Source of the DNA: CALBJU01 sp965247125
GTDB lineage: Bacteria > Bacteroidota > Rhodothermia > Rhodothermales > UBA10348
NCBI GenBank assembly: GCA_965247125.1
Contig: CBDFGO010000002.1
Span: 1,488,001-1,552,000, forward strand
Direction of reading: 5' to 3'
DNA: 64,000 nt
The notes under the pieces are model-generated. The model did not search any database, had not been told where the DNA came from, and was given only the letters and a program-made list of their open reading frames with translations. The position numbers were made by a program, and so were the translations under genes. Shown piece by piece: positions 53,305-62,669 of the stretch. Numbering within the stretch: position 1 is the first letter of the stretch; each line of letters begins with the position of its first letter.

Positions 53305-54051
53305 ATGAACCGCCGTTTTACTACGATCGGGGCGCTTGCCCTGATTGCAACGCTCGTATTTCCACTGGCCACGGCCGCACAGGATCGGTCGGAGCCCGAA
53401 AACCTGCAATTCTTTCCAAAAGATCTGACCCGTGCGGAGGTCGTCGCCAAGATGCGACACTTTTCGTTCGCGCTCGGCGTGCGTTGTTCGCACTGTCATT
53501 TCAGAAATGAAGAGAGCGGGCGACTGGTTTATTCCAGTGACGAAAATCCCAATAAAAACAAGGCGCGGTTCATGTTGCGCATGATGGAAACCATCAATAA
53601 GGAGTTACTTCCAGCCCTTGAGAACCGTAGCGAGCCAGCGTTCGAAATCACCTGTAAGACTTGCCATCGCGGAACGGCGCGGTCTCGCATTCTGGCTCAG
53701 GAGATGCTTCTTGCCGCGCACCAAGATGGTGCCGGAGCTGCGATCGAAAAGTTCCATGAGCTACGGGAAGACTATGACAACTCCGGAGCCTACGACTTCC
53801 GGGAGTGGGAGACGAACACGGTCGCTGAGAGACTGGCAGAAGATGGAATGCACGAAGACGCGATCACCATCTATCAGATGAACCTGAAACGTTTTCCAGA
53901 ATCAATTGGCATCTACATGGGCATCGCCGAGTCATATGAAGCGCTGGAGGACATTCCAGCGGCCATCGAAGCATATGAGAAGGCACTTGAGCTGAATGCT
54001 GATATGCAGCGGACGCGCACGCATGTGGACGAATTAAAAGCCGGACAATAG
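53305..54051 (+). CDS. Dihaem cytochrome c of reaction-centre subunit type with TPR repeats
   Basis: 248 residues with a signal peptide ending near LATAAQ. Two haem motifs are present, CSHCH near residue 61 and CKTCH near 117. The flanking pattern (FFPKDLTRAEVVAKMRHFSFALGVRCSHCH) is that of the photosynthetic reaction-centre cytochrome c family, found in many non-phototrophs, where it acts as a general periplasmic electron carrier. Residues 165-245 hold two TPR-like repeats (AITIYQMNLKRFPESIGIYM, AIEAYEKALELNADMQRTRT), which suggest a protein partner. The partner is not evident from the neighbours. Confidence 0.87.
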   Translation: MNRRFTTIGALALIATLVFPLATAAQDRSEPENLQFFPKDLTRAEVVAKMRHFSFALGVRCSHCHFRNEESGRLVYSSDENPNKNKARFMLRMMETINKELLPALENRSEPAFEITCKTCHRGTARSRILAQEMLLAAHQDGAGAAIEKFHELREDYDNSGAYDFREWETNTVAERLAEDGMHEDAITIYQMNLKRFPESIGIYMGIAESYEALEDIPAAIEAYEKALELNADMQRTRTHVDELKAGQ

Positions 54052-54117
54052 ACCTTGACTGAATAGGTCAACGTGAGCTTTCTTGGGGCGCAGTCAGACA
54101 CTTTCACCCCGAGTCCC

Positions 54118-55407
54118 ATGCGAACCCTTATTGTAGCCGCCTTCCTCTTCGTGGCCGCTCCCGCTTTCAGCCAGAGCATCGTCGATCAGGTTGCCGATGC
54201 CCTCGAACCCAAAGTCATTGAATGGCGACGGGATTTCCACGCCAATCCCGAACTCTCGAATCGGGAATTTCGCACAGCCGGCATCGTCGCCGAGCACATG
54301 CGATCTCTCGGCATGGAGGTCACGACCGAAGTTGCCCACACCGGCGTCATCGGTATTCTTCGCGGTGCCCACCCGGGCCCCGTCGTGGCGCTCCGCGCTG
54401 ACATGGACGCGCTTCCCGTGCTGGAACGAGTTGATATTCCCTTCAAATCGGAGGTAACCAGCATTTATCGTGGGAATGAGGTGCCCGTTATGCATGCTTG
54501 TGGGCACGATACGCACGTCGCGATGCTCATGGGCGCAGCCGAAGCGCTGGCAGGAATGCGTGAAGATCTGCACGGCACCGTGAAGTTCATCTTTCAACCT
54601 GCAGAGGAGGGACCTCCTGCGGGTGAAGAAGGCGGCGCCGAAATGATGGTCAATGAAGGTGTGATGGAGGGTGTTGATGTGATCTTCGGCCTTCACATTG
54701 CCGCGAGATCCTACGTCGGCACCATCGACTACCGACCGCTCGGAATGATGGCTGCGGTTGATGACTTTCGCATCATCCTCCACGGAAAGCAGGCGCACGG
54801 CTCTGCTCCGTGGCTGGGCATTGATCCGGTTGTGACGGCCGCTCAGATCGTGAATAATCTTCAGACCATTGTGAGTAGAAGCCTCGAATTGACGAAAGCG
54901 GCGGCTGTCGTAACGGTTGGGGCCATCCACGGGGGTGTTCGCTCCAACATCATACCTGAAGAGCTCGAAATGTTGGGCACCATCCGCACATTCGATCCCC
55001 AGATGCGAGCGACGCTGCACCGACGATTCCGGGAAATCGTCAATCACACGGCTGCATCGAATGGCGCTACGGCCGACATCGCGCTCCCCTACTCGGCTCA
55101 CTACCCCGTCACGTACAACGACCCCGACCTGACCAATCAAATGCTGCCCACGCTGCAGCGAACGGCCGGTGCAGATCACGTTCGATTGATTGATGCGATC
55201 ACAGGCGCCGAAGATTTTTCCTTTTTCGCCCAGGAAGCCCCTGGTCTTTTCGTCTTTATTGGCGGCAAACCCCTGAGTGTGCCCGAGGACGTGAGCGTAT
55301 CACATCATACACCCGATTTTTTCATCGATGAGTCCGGAATGAAGCTCGGCGTACGGACGCTGCTGAATCTGACGCTCGATTATATGGAAGCAGGTTCAAT
55401 TCAATGA
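54118..55407 (+). CDS. Secreted M20-family amidohydrolase
   Basis: 429 residues from the ATG at 54118, which opens a signal peptide (TLIVAAFLFVAAPAFSQ); an earlier ATG at 54073 lacks it. It matches the hippurate/IAA-amino-acid hydrolase group of peptidase M20: HANPELSNREFRTAG near residue 40, LRADMDALPV near 93, metal motif MHACGHDTHVAMLMGAAEAL near 125, PAEEGPPAGEEGGAEMM near 160 and TGAEDFSFF near 360. It cleaves N-acyl amino acids in the periplasm. The RidA gene overlaps its stop by four bases, so the two are coupled. Confidence 0.93.
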   Translation: MRTLIVAAFLFVAAPAFSQSIVDQVADALEPKVIEWRRDFHANPELSNREFRTAGIVAEHMRSLGMEVTTEVAHTGVIGILRGAHPGPVVALRADMDALPVLERVDIPFKSEVTSIYRGNEVPVMHACGHDTHVAMLMGAAEALAGMREDLHGTVKFIFQPAEEGPPAGEEGGAEMMVNEGVMEGVDVIFGLHIAARSYVGTIDYRPLGMMAAVDDFRIILHGKQAHGSAPWLGIDPVVTAAQIVNNLQTIVSRSLELTKAAAVVTVGAIHGGVRSNIIPEELEMLGTIRTFDPQMRATLHRRFREIVNHTAASNGATADIALPYSAHYPVTYNDPDLTNQMLPTLQRTAGADHVRLIDAITGAEDFSFFAQEAPGLFVFIGGKPLSVPEDVSVSHHTPDFFIDESGMKLGVRTLLNLTLDYMEAGSIQ

Positions 55408-55913
55408 TCACAACTCAAACAACAATGACCAGAACAGCATTGGCTTGTACAACATGGACCCTTTTTCTGGCGGCGTTCTTGATCCTTGCGGGTTGCGTCG
55501 AGGGTGAGCACTCCGATAAAGATGACGACGCCCCGGAGGTTGAGTACCTCACGGCAGGATCCCCGGACGCCAGTCTTCCCTTTTCCCCGGCAGTTCGAGC
55601 GGGAAACACACTCTATCTCTCGGGACAAATCGGAAATCTTCCAGGCACCCTTGAACTGGCCGAGGGCGGTATGGAAGCAGAAGCCCACCAGACCATGCAG
55701 AACATGAAAGCAACTTTGGAGCGGTTCGGCTCGTCTTTAGATCACGTAGTCAAGTGCACCGTGATGATTGACGACATCAGCCTGTGGGGCGATTTCAACA
55801 CGGTGTACGTACAATATTTTCCAGGACACAAACCCGCGCGCAGCGCCTTCGGTGCAGAAGGACTGGCACTGGGCGCCGCAGTCGAGGTCGAATGTATCGC
55901 AATCATCCCCTGA
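55404..55913 (+). CDS. RidA-family lipoprotein
   Basis: 169 residues. A lipoprotein signal (FLILAGCVEG, Cys near 31) and an acidic linker precede a complete RidA/YjgF domain: SPAVRAGNTLYLSGQIGNLP near residue 63, TMQNMKATLERFGSSLDHVV near 97, VYVQYFPGHKPARSAFGAEG near 133, ending VECIAII. The Arg of the active-site PARSAF motif is present. RidA normally deaminates reactive enamines in the cytoplasm, so a surface-anchored form is unusual. It overlaps the M20 gene before it (ATGA) and the hydrolase gene after it (22 bp). Confidence 0.9.
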   Translation: MITTQTTMTRTALACTTWTLFLAAFLILAGCVEGEHSDKDDDAPEVEYLTAGSPDASLPFSPAVRAGNTLYLSGQIGNLPGTLELAEGGMEAEAHQTMQNMKATLERFGSSLDHVVKCTVMIDDISLWGDFNTVYVQYFPGHKPARSAFGAEGLALGAAVEVECIAIIP

Positions 55914-56668
55914 TTATCTGCTCTAGAACCTTGGCGCTGTTCTTGGTAGGTCTCCTGATTATCCAGACCGTGTGGGCACAGGATGCCGACCATTCGTTTA
56001 CGCTCAACACCGAAGACGGAATTACGATCTTTGGAGATCTGTATGAGCCGGAAAATGTAAAGCGACCTCCCCTGATTCTCGCATTCCATCAGGCTGGTGG
56101 AGACGGTCGTGGAGAGTATGCGCCCATCGTCCCCCGCCTCGTCAGCGAGGGCTATGCCGTTATGACGATCGACCAGCGGAGTGGCGGCGACAGCTTTGGT
56201 GGGGTCAATCGCACGATGGCCGAGTTGGGTAACGCAAAATTCTCGTACTGTGACGCCTATCCGGACCTTGAAGCCACGCTCGACTACGCCCATAGACAGG
56301 GCTTCGGACGCATCATCGTGTGGGGCTCCAGTTATTCGGCAGCGCTCGTAATCCGGCTTGGTGCTGATCACCCTGAGATTGTCGACCGGGTCCTTGCGTT
56401 TTCTCCGGCATCCGGCGACGCCATGGGAGAATGTGGTCCCATTGAGCCTGCATCGCGACTGAAGGTACCGGCTCTAATGCTCCGACCCGCCCGTGAAGCA
56501 GCCATGTCTACTGTGGCCGCCGATCTGCAGATGTACCGTGATCAGGGACACGCTACCTACATTTCCGAGGGCGGCTCGCACGGTTCGTCCATTCTGATCG
56601 AGGATCGTGGCGGCGAAGCAACAGAGATGACGTGGAATCGAGTCCTCGAATTCCTCGTGGAGAACTGA
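55892..56668 (+). CDS. Secreted alpha/beta hydrolase
   Basis: 258 residues from the ATG at 55892, inside the end of the RidA gene. A signal peptide (LALFLVGLLIIQTVWAQ) is followed by a dienelactone-hydrolase-like alpha/beta fold: LILAFHQAGGDGRGEY near residue 53, VMTIDQRSGGDSFGG near 86, nucleophile Ser in VWGSSYSAALVIRL near 148 and a late His in SEGGSHGSSIL near 230. The nucleophile is in GSSYS. The substrate is unknown. Together with the M20 peptidase and RidA it forms an overlapping set of secreted enzymes, perhaps for amide-containing compounds. Confidence 0.85.
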   Translation: MYRNHPLIICSRTLALFLVGLLIIQTVWAQDADHSFTLNTEDGITIFGDLYEPENVKRPPLILAFHQAGGDGRGEYAPIVPRLVSEGYAVMTIDQRSGGDSFGGVNRTMAELGNAKFSYCDAYPDLEATLDYAHRQGFGRIIVWGSSYSAALVIRLGADHPEIVDRVLAFSPASGDAMGECGPIEPASRLKVPALMLRPAREAAMSTVAADLQMYRDQGHATYISEGGSHGSSILIEDRGGEATEMTWNRVLEFLVEN

Positions 56669-56742
56669 TAGTCCACACCGTTATCGCTTGATCTGAACCC
56701 CTCGAAAATTAGATTCCCCTTCATTTTCCTCCCGGATGATAC

Positions 56743-58968
56743 GTGCGTCTACTCCTTTTAATTTCGTTTCTGCTTCTCTCGGCATCGCCGGCTGTATCCC
56801 AGCAAGCCAGTTTCAGCGATCATCAGCATCGCAGTGATGGTCCCGTCGGCATCGAGCGTGTCACAGGAGAGATTTCTATAGACGGCCGTGTGGATGAGCC
56901 CGCGTGGAATGAGCTCACCCCTATCCCCTGGCACGTATACGATCCATCCTACGGCGCACCTGCCTCTCAGCAAACGGAGTTCCGGGTAGGCTACGACGAC
57001 CAATACATCTATTTCTCGTGTCGTTGTTACGATTCCGACCCCGAAAATGTAGCTGCGACATCCTATAAGCGTGATGGTTGGGATGCCAACTTTGACCAGG
57101 TCGCTCTGAGCCTGGACACTTTCAACGATCACGAAAATACGTTGATGTTCATCGTCTCTGCCGCTGGTGTTCGAATCGACGTGGCCATCTCAAATGACGC
57201 GCAGGGCGATGCGCCATTCAACATGTCCTGGAATACGTTCTGGGATGCCGAGACCAGTATTACCGAAGAAGGATGGTTTGTCGAGCTTCGAGTGCCCCTC
57301 TCCAGCATTCGCTTTAATAACGTTAATGGCCAGACCACGATGGGGATGATGGTATCCCGCTTTCTCTCTCAGAACAATGAGATGCACATCTACCCCGAGC
57401 GTCCAAAGGACTGGGGTTTCTTCAGCTTTTTCAAGCCTTCCCTGGCGCAGCAAGTCACGTTCGAGGGAATTGAATCCGAGCGTGCCTTCTATGTCACGCC
57501 CTACCTGCTGGCCGGCGCGAGCCGCGCGGTTGAACTGAACGATGACGAAACGGCCTACGAAATTGATGACGGCCCAGCCCTTGATATTGGTCTGGATCTG
57601 AAAGTCGGACTGACCAGCAATCTGACCATGGATCTAACCGCCAATACCGACTTCGCGCAGGTGGAAGCGGACGATCAGCAGGTCAATCTGACTCGGTTTT
57701 CGCTCTTTTTCCCCGAGCAAAGGCTCTTTTTCCAGGAGCGCTCGACCAATTTCGAACTGAACTTTGGCTTGGTGAACAGGCTCTTTTACACCCGTCAGAT
57801 CGGGATCAATGATGATGAACTGGTCACCCTCCTGGGAGGCGCCCGCATTGTTGGACGCATTGGCAAATGGGACGTTGGCGCACTCAGTATGCAGTCAGGA
57901 AGAAACTCGAGGCTGCCCTCGGAAAACTTCGGGGTGTTGCGGCTTCGGCGGCAGGTGCTGAATATCAACTCTTATGCCGGCACCATTCTCACGACCCGTG
58001 TCGATGAGGACGGCGGATACAATGTGGGCCTGGGCGCCGACGGCATCTTCCGTCTGGTCGGGGATGATTACCTGACCTTGGCGGCGGTCCACACCTTCGA
58101 TCACGAGACGGATAACGGGTTTGATGCGACCCGGCTTCGCCTGCACTTACGGCGCGAAAAGTTCGACGGCCTCCGGTATGAGCTCGAGTTCAACCGTGCA
58201 GGCGAGGACTATCTACCGGACATGGGTTTTGAGATTCGGGAAGACTATACCGAGTATCGCCAGGTAATCGGCTTCGGAAATGTTGGCGTGGAGGGCGACC
58301 GGTTCAAGCGCCTCGAAAGTTCGCTCTACACGGATCTCTTCGTCACAAACGGTGGAGGCCCGCTCCAAACCCGCGAAACGACCGCGAAATTGTTTTTACT
58401 TGGATGGACGGACGCTTCGTTGGACTTTCGGATTACCCGATGGACGGAAAACCTGGACGATGTATTCGAATTGTCGGACGACATCGATATCCCTCAGGAT
58501 CGCTACACGTACCACGAAGCCCAGGTCATGTTTAGTTCCTGGCAGACCCGCAAGGCGTCTGCGATCACTTTTCTGACCGTCGGCCAGTTTTTTGACGGAG
58601 ACCGGTTCACGCTGCACGCTTCTCCCAAATGGAACGTCTCGAAAGTCCTGGAACTGGCGGGTACGTATCAGTACGATCACATCACGTTTCCGAACCGAGA
58701 TGATTCGTTTGAATCACACCTGATGCGATTCAAAGTCGGCCTGACGTTCAATCGGGAGTTCTCCGTCTCAAGTTTCGTGCAGTTTAACTCCGACGCTGAC
58801 GTTGCTCTAGGCAATTTCCGGATGCGTTACAATCCGAGAGAAGGCAACGATCTGTATCTGGTATTCAACCAGGGGTTGAACACCGATAGGTTCAGAAAAA
58901 CACCCATTCCTCCCTATATGGATTCCAGAGCTCTGGTCCTCAAGTACAGCTACACGTTCGTTCGGTGA
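56743..58968 (+). CDS. DUF5916 outer-membrane protein with CBM9-like domain
   Basis: 741 residues from GTG at 56743, with a signal peptide (LLLLISFLLLSASPAVSQ). Residues 40-240 form a carbohydrate-binding-module-9-like sandwich (ISIDGRVDEPAWNELTPI, VGYDDQYIYFSCRCYDSDPE). The rest is a beta-barrel of the DUF5916 family (TANTDFAQVEADDQQVNLTR, RFSLFFPEQRLFFQERSTNF near residue 320, and a terminal YSYTFVR). The family is common in Bacteroidota next to peptidases and amidohydrolases and may pass peptides or sugars. It follows the enzyme operon by 74 bp, which fits this pattern. Confidence 0.88.
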   Translation: MRLLLLISFLLLSASPAVSQQASFSDHQHRSDGPVGIERVTGEISIDGRVDEPAWNELTPIPWHVYDPSYGAPASQQTEFRVGYDDQYIYFSCRCYDSDPENVAATSYKRDGWDANFDQVALSLDTFNDHENTLMFIVSAAGVRIDVAISNDAQGDAPFNMSWNTFWDAETSITEEGWFVELRVPLSSIRFNNVNGQTTMGMMVSRFLSQNNEMHIYPERPKDWGFFSFFKPSLAQQVTFEGIESERAFYVTPYLLAGASRAVELNDDETAYEIDDGPALDIGLDLKVGLTSNLTMDLTANTDFAQVEADDQQVNLTRFSLFFPEQRLFFQERSTNFELNFGLVNRLFYTRQIGINDDELVTLLGGARIVGRIGKWDVGALSMQSGRNSRLPSENFGVLRLRRQVLNINSYAGTILTTRVDEDGGYNVGLGADGIFRLVGDDYLTLAAVHTFDHETDNGFDATRLRLHLRREKFDGLRYELEFNRAGEDYLPDMGFEIREDYTEYRQVIGFGNVGVEGDRFKRLESSLYTDLFVTNGGGPLQTRETTAKLFLLGWTDASLDFRITRWTENLDDVFELSDDIDIPQDRYTYHEAQVMFSSWQTRKASAITFLTVGQFFDGDRFTLHASPKWNVSKVLELAGTYQYDHITFPNRDDSFESHLMRFKVGLTFNREFSVSSFVQFNSDADVALGNFRMRYNPREGNDLYLVFNQGLNTDRFRKTPIPPYMDSRALVLKYSYTFVR

Positions 58969-59050
58969 CCGATCGGGACCAATTGGACCTCAGTCTTGGG
59001 ATTGCGCGCCCCGCGGGGTAAATAGGGCGTTCTCTCACCCACTCAAAAGC

Positions 59051-60277
59051 ATGCCTATGAGTCGCTCATCGATCAGCGCGCGTCTTGCAATCATGATGTT
59101 CCTGCAGTTTTTCGTCTGGGGGGCATGGTACGTCACAGTCGGGATATTCATGGGCGAAAATGGGATGGGAGACATTTCCCACTGGGCCTACACCGTCGGT
59201 CCTCTAGCGGCCGTAATTTCGCCGTTTTTCCTTGGAATGATCGCCGACCGGTACTTCGATGTCGAGAAAGTGCTTGGCACGATGCATCTGCTCGCCGGTG
59301 TTACGATAGTCGCCGCACCATTTTATTCCGGTTCTCCGGTAGTCTTCATCGTGCTGTTGGCCGTCCACATGCTCTGTTACATGCCGACTATCGGCCTGAC
59401 CAATACGCTGGCCTTTCACAATATTACGGACCAGGAAAAGCAGTTTCCTTTAATCCGAGTGTTCGGGACCATCGGCTGGATCGCAGCCGGTGTTCTCGTG
59501 AGCCTGGGCCTTAAAGCAGAGACCACCGCTGTTCCATTCTACGTGGCAGGGGCTGCGGCTATTTCGATGGGCTTCTACAGTTTTTCACTGCCCAACACTC
59601 CACCGCCTGGAGCTGGCAAAGGCAAAATCACGGCCCGCGAACTCCTCGGGCTGGATGCGCTCGCCCGGCTCAACAGTCGCCCATTCACCGTGTTCTTGAT
59701 TTCGTCCTTCCTCATCTGCATTCCGCTGGCGGCGTACTTCAACTACGCCCCGATTTTTGCCAACGATGTGGACCTGGCAAACGTGGCGTTTAAAATGTCA
59801 TTCGGACAGATGTCAGAGATCCTGTTCATGGTGGCGATGCCATTCTTTTTCAGAAGACTTGGCGTCAAGTGGATGTTGATTGTCGGTATGGGAGCCTGGG
59901 TGCTCCGATATGCACTTTTTGCGATGGCCGCTTCATCCGGAGTCGTATGGATGATCATGATCGGGATCGTCCTCCACGGCATATGCTACGACTTCTTCTT
60001 CGTAACGGGACAGATCTATGTCGACAAAAAATCCACTCCAGAAATCAGGGGTCAGGCGCAGGGATTTCTGGTTATGATCACACTCGGCCTCGGCATGCTC
60101 ATCGGGGCACAGGTGTCCGGATTGCTGAATAATTACTTCAAGGCGGGCCAGGACGCGCTCACGGCTTCTGCCTGGGAGTCATTCTGGTGGATTCCTGCAT
60201 TGTTTGCAGCCGCGGTAATGCTCTTGTTCATGTTTACATTCAACGATGACGTTGAAAGCTCAGAGGTTGAAGTATGA
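59051..60277 (+). CDS. MFS transporter, nucleoside/H+ symporter family
   Basis: 408 residues with twelve membrane helices. The first helix (LAIMMFLQFFVWGAWYVTVG) and the segment GTIGWIAAGVLVSLGL near residue 138 match the NupG-like nucleoside:H+ symporter family, whose Bacteroidota members often sit beside sugar isomerase and DUF1080 genes as here. GQAQGFLVMITLGLGMLIGA near 333 is also typical. The second ATG two codons on (59057) is equally likely as the start. Its stop overlaps the isomerase start by four bases. The cargo could be a nucleoside or an oxidised sugar. Confidence 0.9.
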   Translation: MPMSRSSISARLAIMMFLQFFVWGAWYVTVGIFMGENGMGDISHWAYTVGPLAAVISPFFLGMIADRYFDVEKVLGTMHLLAGVTIVAAPFYSGSPVVFIVLLAVHMLCYMPTIGLTNTLAFHNITDQEKQFPLIRVFGTIGWIAAGVLVSLGLKAETTAVPFYVAGAAAISMGFYSFSLPNTPPPGAGKGKITARELLGLDALARLNSRPFTVFLISSFLICIPLAAYFNYAPIFANDVDLANVAFKMSFGQMSEILFMVAMPFFFRRLGVKWMLIVGMGAWVLRYALFAMAASSGVVWMIMIGIVLHGICYDFFFVTGQIYVDKKSTPEIRGQAQGFLVMITLGLGMLIGAQVSGLLNNYFKAGQDALTASAWESFWWIPALFAAAVMLLFMFTFNDDVESSEVEV

Positions 60278-61212
60278 TGGATCGCCGCGATTTTATGAAA
60301 ACATCCGCTGCGGGCGCAGCCGGAATGAGTCTTTTCCCTCTGGCGTGCACTGACGCGAGCACTACGGGTGCTGCGGCCGCAGCGCCCCTGTATCAAATTT
60401 CCATAGCCCAGTGGTCGCTTCACAAGGCGCTCTTTGCGGATGAAATGACCAATCTGGAGTTCCCGGTCATCGCCCGGGAGGCCTTCGGTATTGATGCAGT
60501 CGAGTACGTCAACTCCTTCATGAAGGAAGAATCCCGGGATCCCCGCTACATCGAGGAGCTGAAAAACATTTGCAACAGCGAAGGTATCACGAGTGTCCTC
60601 ATCATGTGCGACGGCGAAGGCCGCCTCGGCGATCCGGATGACGCTGCGCGCTTGACAGCCATCGAAAATCACTACCGCTGGATCGATATCGCTGTCGAGC
60701 TGGGATGCCACTCGATCCGCGTAAACGCGGCAAGCGAAGGCGACTGGAATACCCAGCGTGATCTGGCCGCCAACGGATTACGGCGCCTCACCGAATTTGG
60801 AGAGCAGGCAGGAATCAACGTGATCGTTGAGAATCACGGCGGGATTTCTTCAAATGGACGCTGGCTGGCCGAGGTGATGACGACCGTAAATCATCCCATG
60901 TGCGGAACGTTGCCCGATTTCGGTAACTTCAACATGGGCGAGGAGATGGGATGGTACGACATCTACCAAGGCGTCGAAGAACTCATGCCATTTGCCAAAG
61001 CCGTGAGCGCCAAGAGCCACAACTTCGATGAGGCCGGAAACGAGCGCGACAAAGATTACATGCGCATCATGCGCATCGTTCTCGACGCCGGATACCGGGG
61101 GTACGTGGGCGTTGAATACGAGGGCAGCGAGATTTCTGAAGCTGACGGCATTATGGCGACAAAATTGCTCCTGGAGCGGTGCCGTACTGAGTTGGCCGCC
61201 GAGTATGCCTGA
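60274..61212 (+). CDS. Tat-exported sugar isomerase/epimerase-like TIM-barrel protein
   Basis: 312 residues with a Tat signal (MDRRDFMKTSAAGAAGM, with Ala-rich region to about 35). The domain is an AP-endonuclease-2/xylose-isomerase-like TIM barrel: IAQWSLHKALFADEM near residue 44, IRVNAASEGDW near 148, VIVENHGGISSNG near 185, CGTLPDFGNFNMGEE near 210 and GYVGVEYEGSE near 272, carrying the metal-binding Glu, His and Asp residues. Members isomerise or epimerise sugars or keto-sugars in the periplasm. It is coupled to the symporter gene (ATGA) and followed 41 bp later by the DUF1080 gene. Confidence 0.9.
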   Translation: MMDRRDFMKTSAAGAAGMSLFPLACTDASTTGAAAAAPLYQISIAQWSLHKALFADEMTNLEFPVIAREAFGIDAVEYVNSFMKEESRDPRYIEELKNICNSEGITSVLIMCDGEGRLGDPDDAARLTAIENHYRWIDIAVELGCHSIRVNAASEGDWNTQRDLAANGLRRLTEFGEQAGINVIVENHGGISSNGRWLAEVMTTVNHPMCGTLPDFGNFNMGEEMGWYDIYQGVEELMPFAKAVSAKSHNFDEAGNERDKDYMRIMRIVLDAGYRGYVGVEYEGSEISEADGIMATKLLLERCRTELAAEYA

Positions 61213-61253
61213 TTCTGAAATTTGATTTTTAACAACCTCATTCCATTCGAGTC

Positions 61254-61961
61254 ATGAAGTCTTTGTCTCTTGTTCTTGTTGCATTTTTGCTCGCTGGCTG
61301 CCAGGATTCTGGTGACACGTCCGCCTACGGGGCCAAAGAAGTCTCGCCGGAGGCCGAGTGGATTTCGCTCTTCGATGGCGAATCGTTCGAACATTGGAGG
61401 GGCTATGCCCAGGAAGAAATGCCCGCTGGCTGGGTAATCGACGGGGAAGCCATGTACGCCTCAGAGCCGGGCCAGGGAATGGACATTGTCAGTCGCGATA
61501 CCTACACGAGTTTCGAGTTCGAACTGGAATGGAAGGTGCTCGAGGGAGGCAACAGTGGCATCATGTGGCACGTCGATGAATCTGCCGGAAACTATCCCTG
61601 GATGACCGGACCCGAATATCAGATACTCGATGATGATAACGCCATGAACGATGGAGCGGTGAACAAAAACAGCGCTGCATCGAATTATGACGTCCATTCT
61701 CCCAGCGAAGATGCATCAACCGAGCCCGGTGACTGGCACGCGACGCGCATTGTTGTAGATGGCAACCACGTAGAGCACTGGCTCAACGGAACGAAAGTGG
61801 TGGAATACGAAAAAGGGAGCGATGACTGGGCCGAGCGCGTCGCGGGCTCAAAATGGGCCAACATGGAATCGTACGGCTCAACGAGCACCGGCCTCATCGC
61901 CTTCCAGGGTGACCATGGGGCAGTGTGGTTTCGAAATCTGAGGATCAGGAGCCTGGATTAG
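61254..61961 (+). CDS. DUF1080 lipoprotein (3-keto-disaccharide hydrolase-like)
   Basis: 235 residues with a lipoprotein signal (LVAFLLAGCQDS, Cys near 17). The DUF1080 lectin/laminarinase-like sandwich is clear: WISLFDGESFEHWRGY near residue 36, SFEFELEWKVLEGGNSGIMW near 85, TGPEYQILDDDN near 118, ATRIVVDGNHVEHWLNGTKV near 163 and GLIAFQGDHGAVWFRNLRI near the end. DUF1080 proteins are known to hydrolyse 3-keto-disaccharides or bind glycans. With the symporter and isomerase genes it forms a likely small sugar-use operon. It converges with the DUF411 gene with only 9 bp between. Confidence 0.92.
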   Translation: MKSLSLVLVAFLLAGCQDSGDTSAYGAKEVSPEAEWISLFDGESFEHWRGYAQEEMPAGWVIDGEAMYASEPGQGMDIVSRDTYTSFEFELEWKVLEGGNSGIMWHVDESAGNYPWMTGPEYQILDDDNAMNDGAVNKNSAASNYDVHSPSEDASTEPGDWHATRIVVDGNHVEHWLNGTKVVEYEKGSDDWAERVAGSKWANMESYGSTSTGLIAFQGDHGAVWFRNLRIRSLD

Positions 61962-61970
61962 ATCTGGTAG

Positions 61971-62453
61971 CTATCTGGAATTGGCGCCACCGGGCACACT
62001 GCTATACACGCTTGTCCTTCCGGCTCCGTCGAAAACGACAACATCAAAAGCATGGTAGTCTGCTGGGCTTCCCATCTCCATTCCTGGAGAACCTACCGGC
62101 ATTCCGGGTACTGCGAGTCCCAAAATGGCCGGCTTTTCGGCGAGAAGCCGAGTCACGTCCGCTGGCGGAACGTGCCCTTCGATGACGTAGCCGTCTACGA
62201 GCGCAGTGTGACAGGAGGCCAGGCCCGGAGCTACGCCGTGCTCTGCTTTGATCTGGCTCATGATCGGTGACTCATGCACCTCAACGGTGAATCCAGCTTG
62301 GCGCATCTTGTCTGCCCAGTTCGAGCAACAGACGCACCCAGGATTTTTGTAGACCACAACAGTCATCCCGGTTGCTGCCGGGCTGTTATACATGACGATT
62401 CCGGCTGTCGCGAGAAGCACGATGCTGGCAATGACGATGGCTTGTTTTTTCAC
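61971..62453 (-). CDS. DUF411 metal-binding protein
   Basis: 160 residues with a signal-like N-terminal helix (QAIVIASIVLLATAGIVMY). The DUF411 pattern is complete: VVVYKNPGCVCCSNWADKMR near residue 32, with the CxCC metal site, then APGLASCHTALVDGYVIEGH near 75, and a Met/Pro-rich tail (AVPGMPVGSPGMEMGSP near 115). The family is linked to copper homeostasis, with Cys and Met ligands in the periplasm. No copper transporter is seen nearby. It stands alone on the minus strand between plus-strand genes. Confidence 0.9.
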   Translation of the reverse strand: MKKQAIVIASIVLLATAGIVMYNSPAATGMTVVVYKNPGCVCCSNWADKMRQAGFTVEVHESPIMSQIKAEHGVAPGLASCHTALVDGYVIEGHVPPADVTRLLAEKPAILGLAVPGMPVGSPGMEMGSPADYHAFDVVVFDGAGRTSVYSSVPGGANSR

Positions 62454-62669
62454 GAAATCGACTGTTTAGAAGAAAAGAGGGGGTCATCGGATATTGCTCC
62501 ACGGATTAAAGGTTCCTTTCGCTTCGTACAGAACTATCGATCGGCCGCATCTTCACGTAGTTCGAACTCAGCACCTGCTGGCAACCGCATCGGTATGTCT
62601 CCTTTCGTTCACAACCCGTAGATTCCAAGGCTGTCTCGTCTGACCGACCCATCATCTCTCCGATCGATC

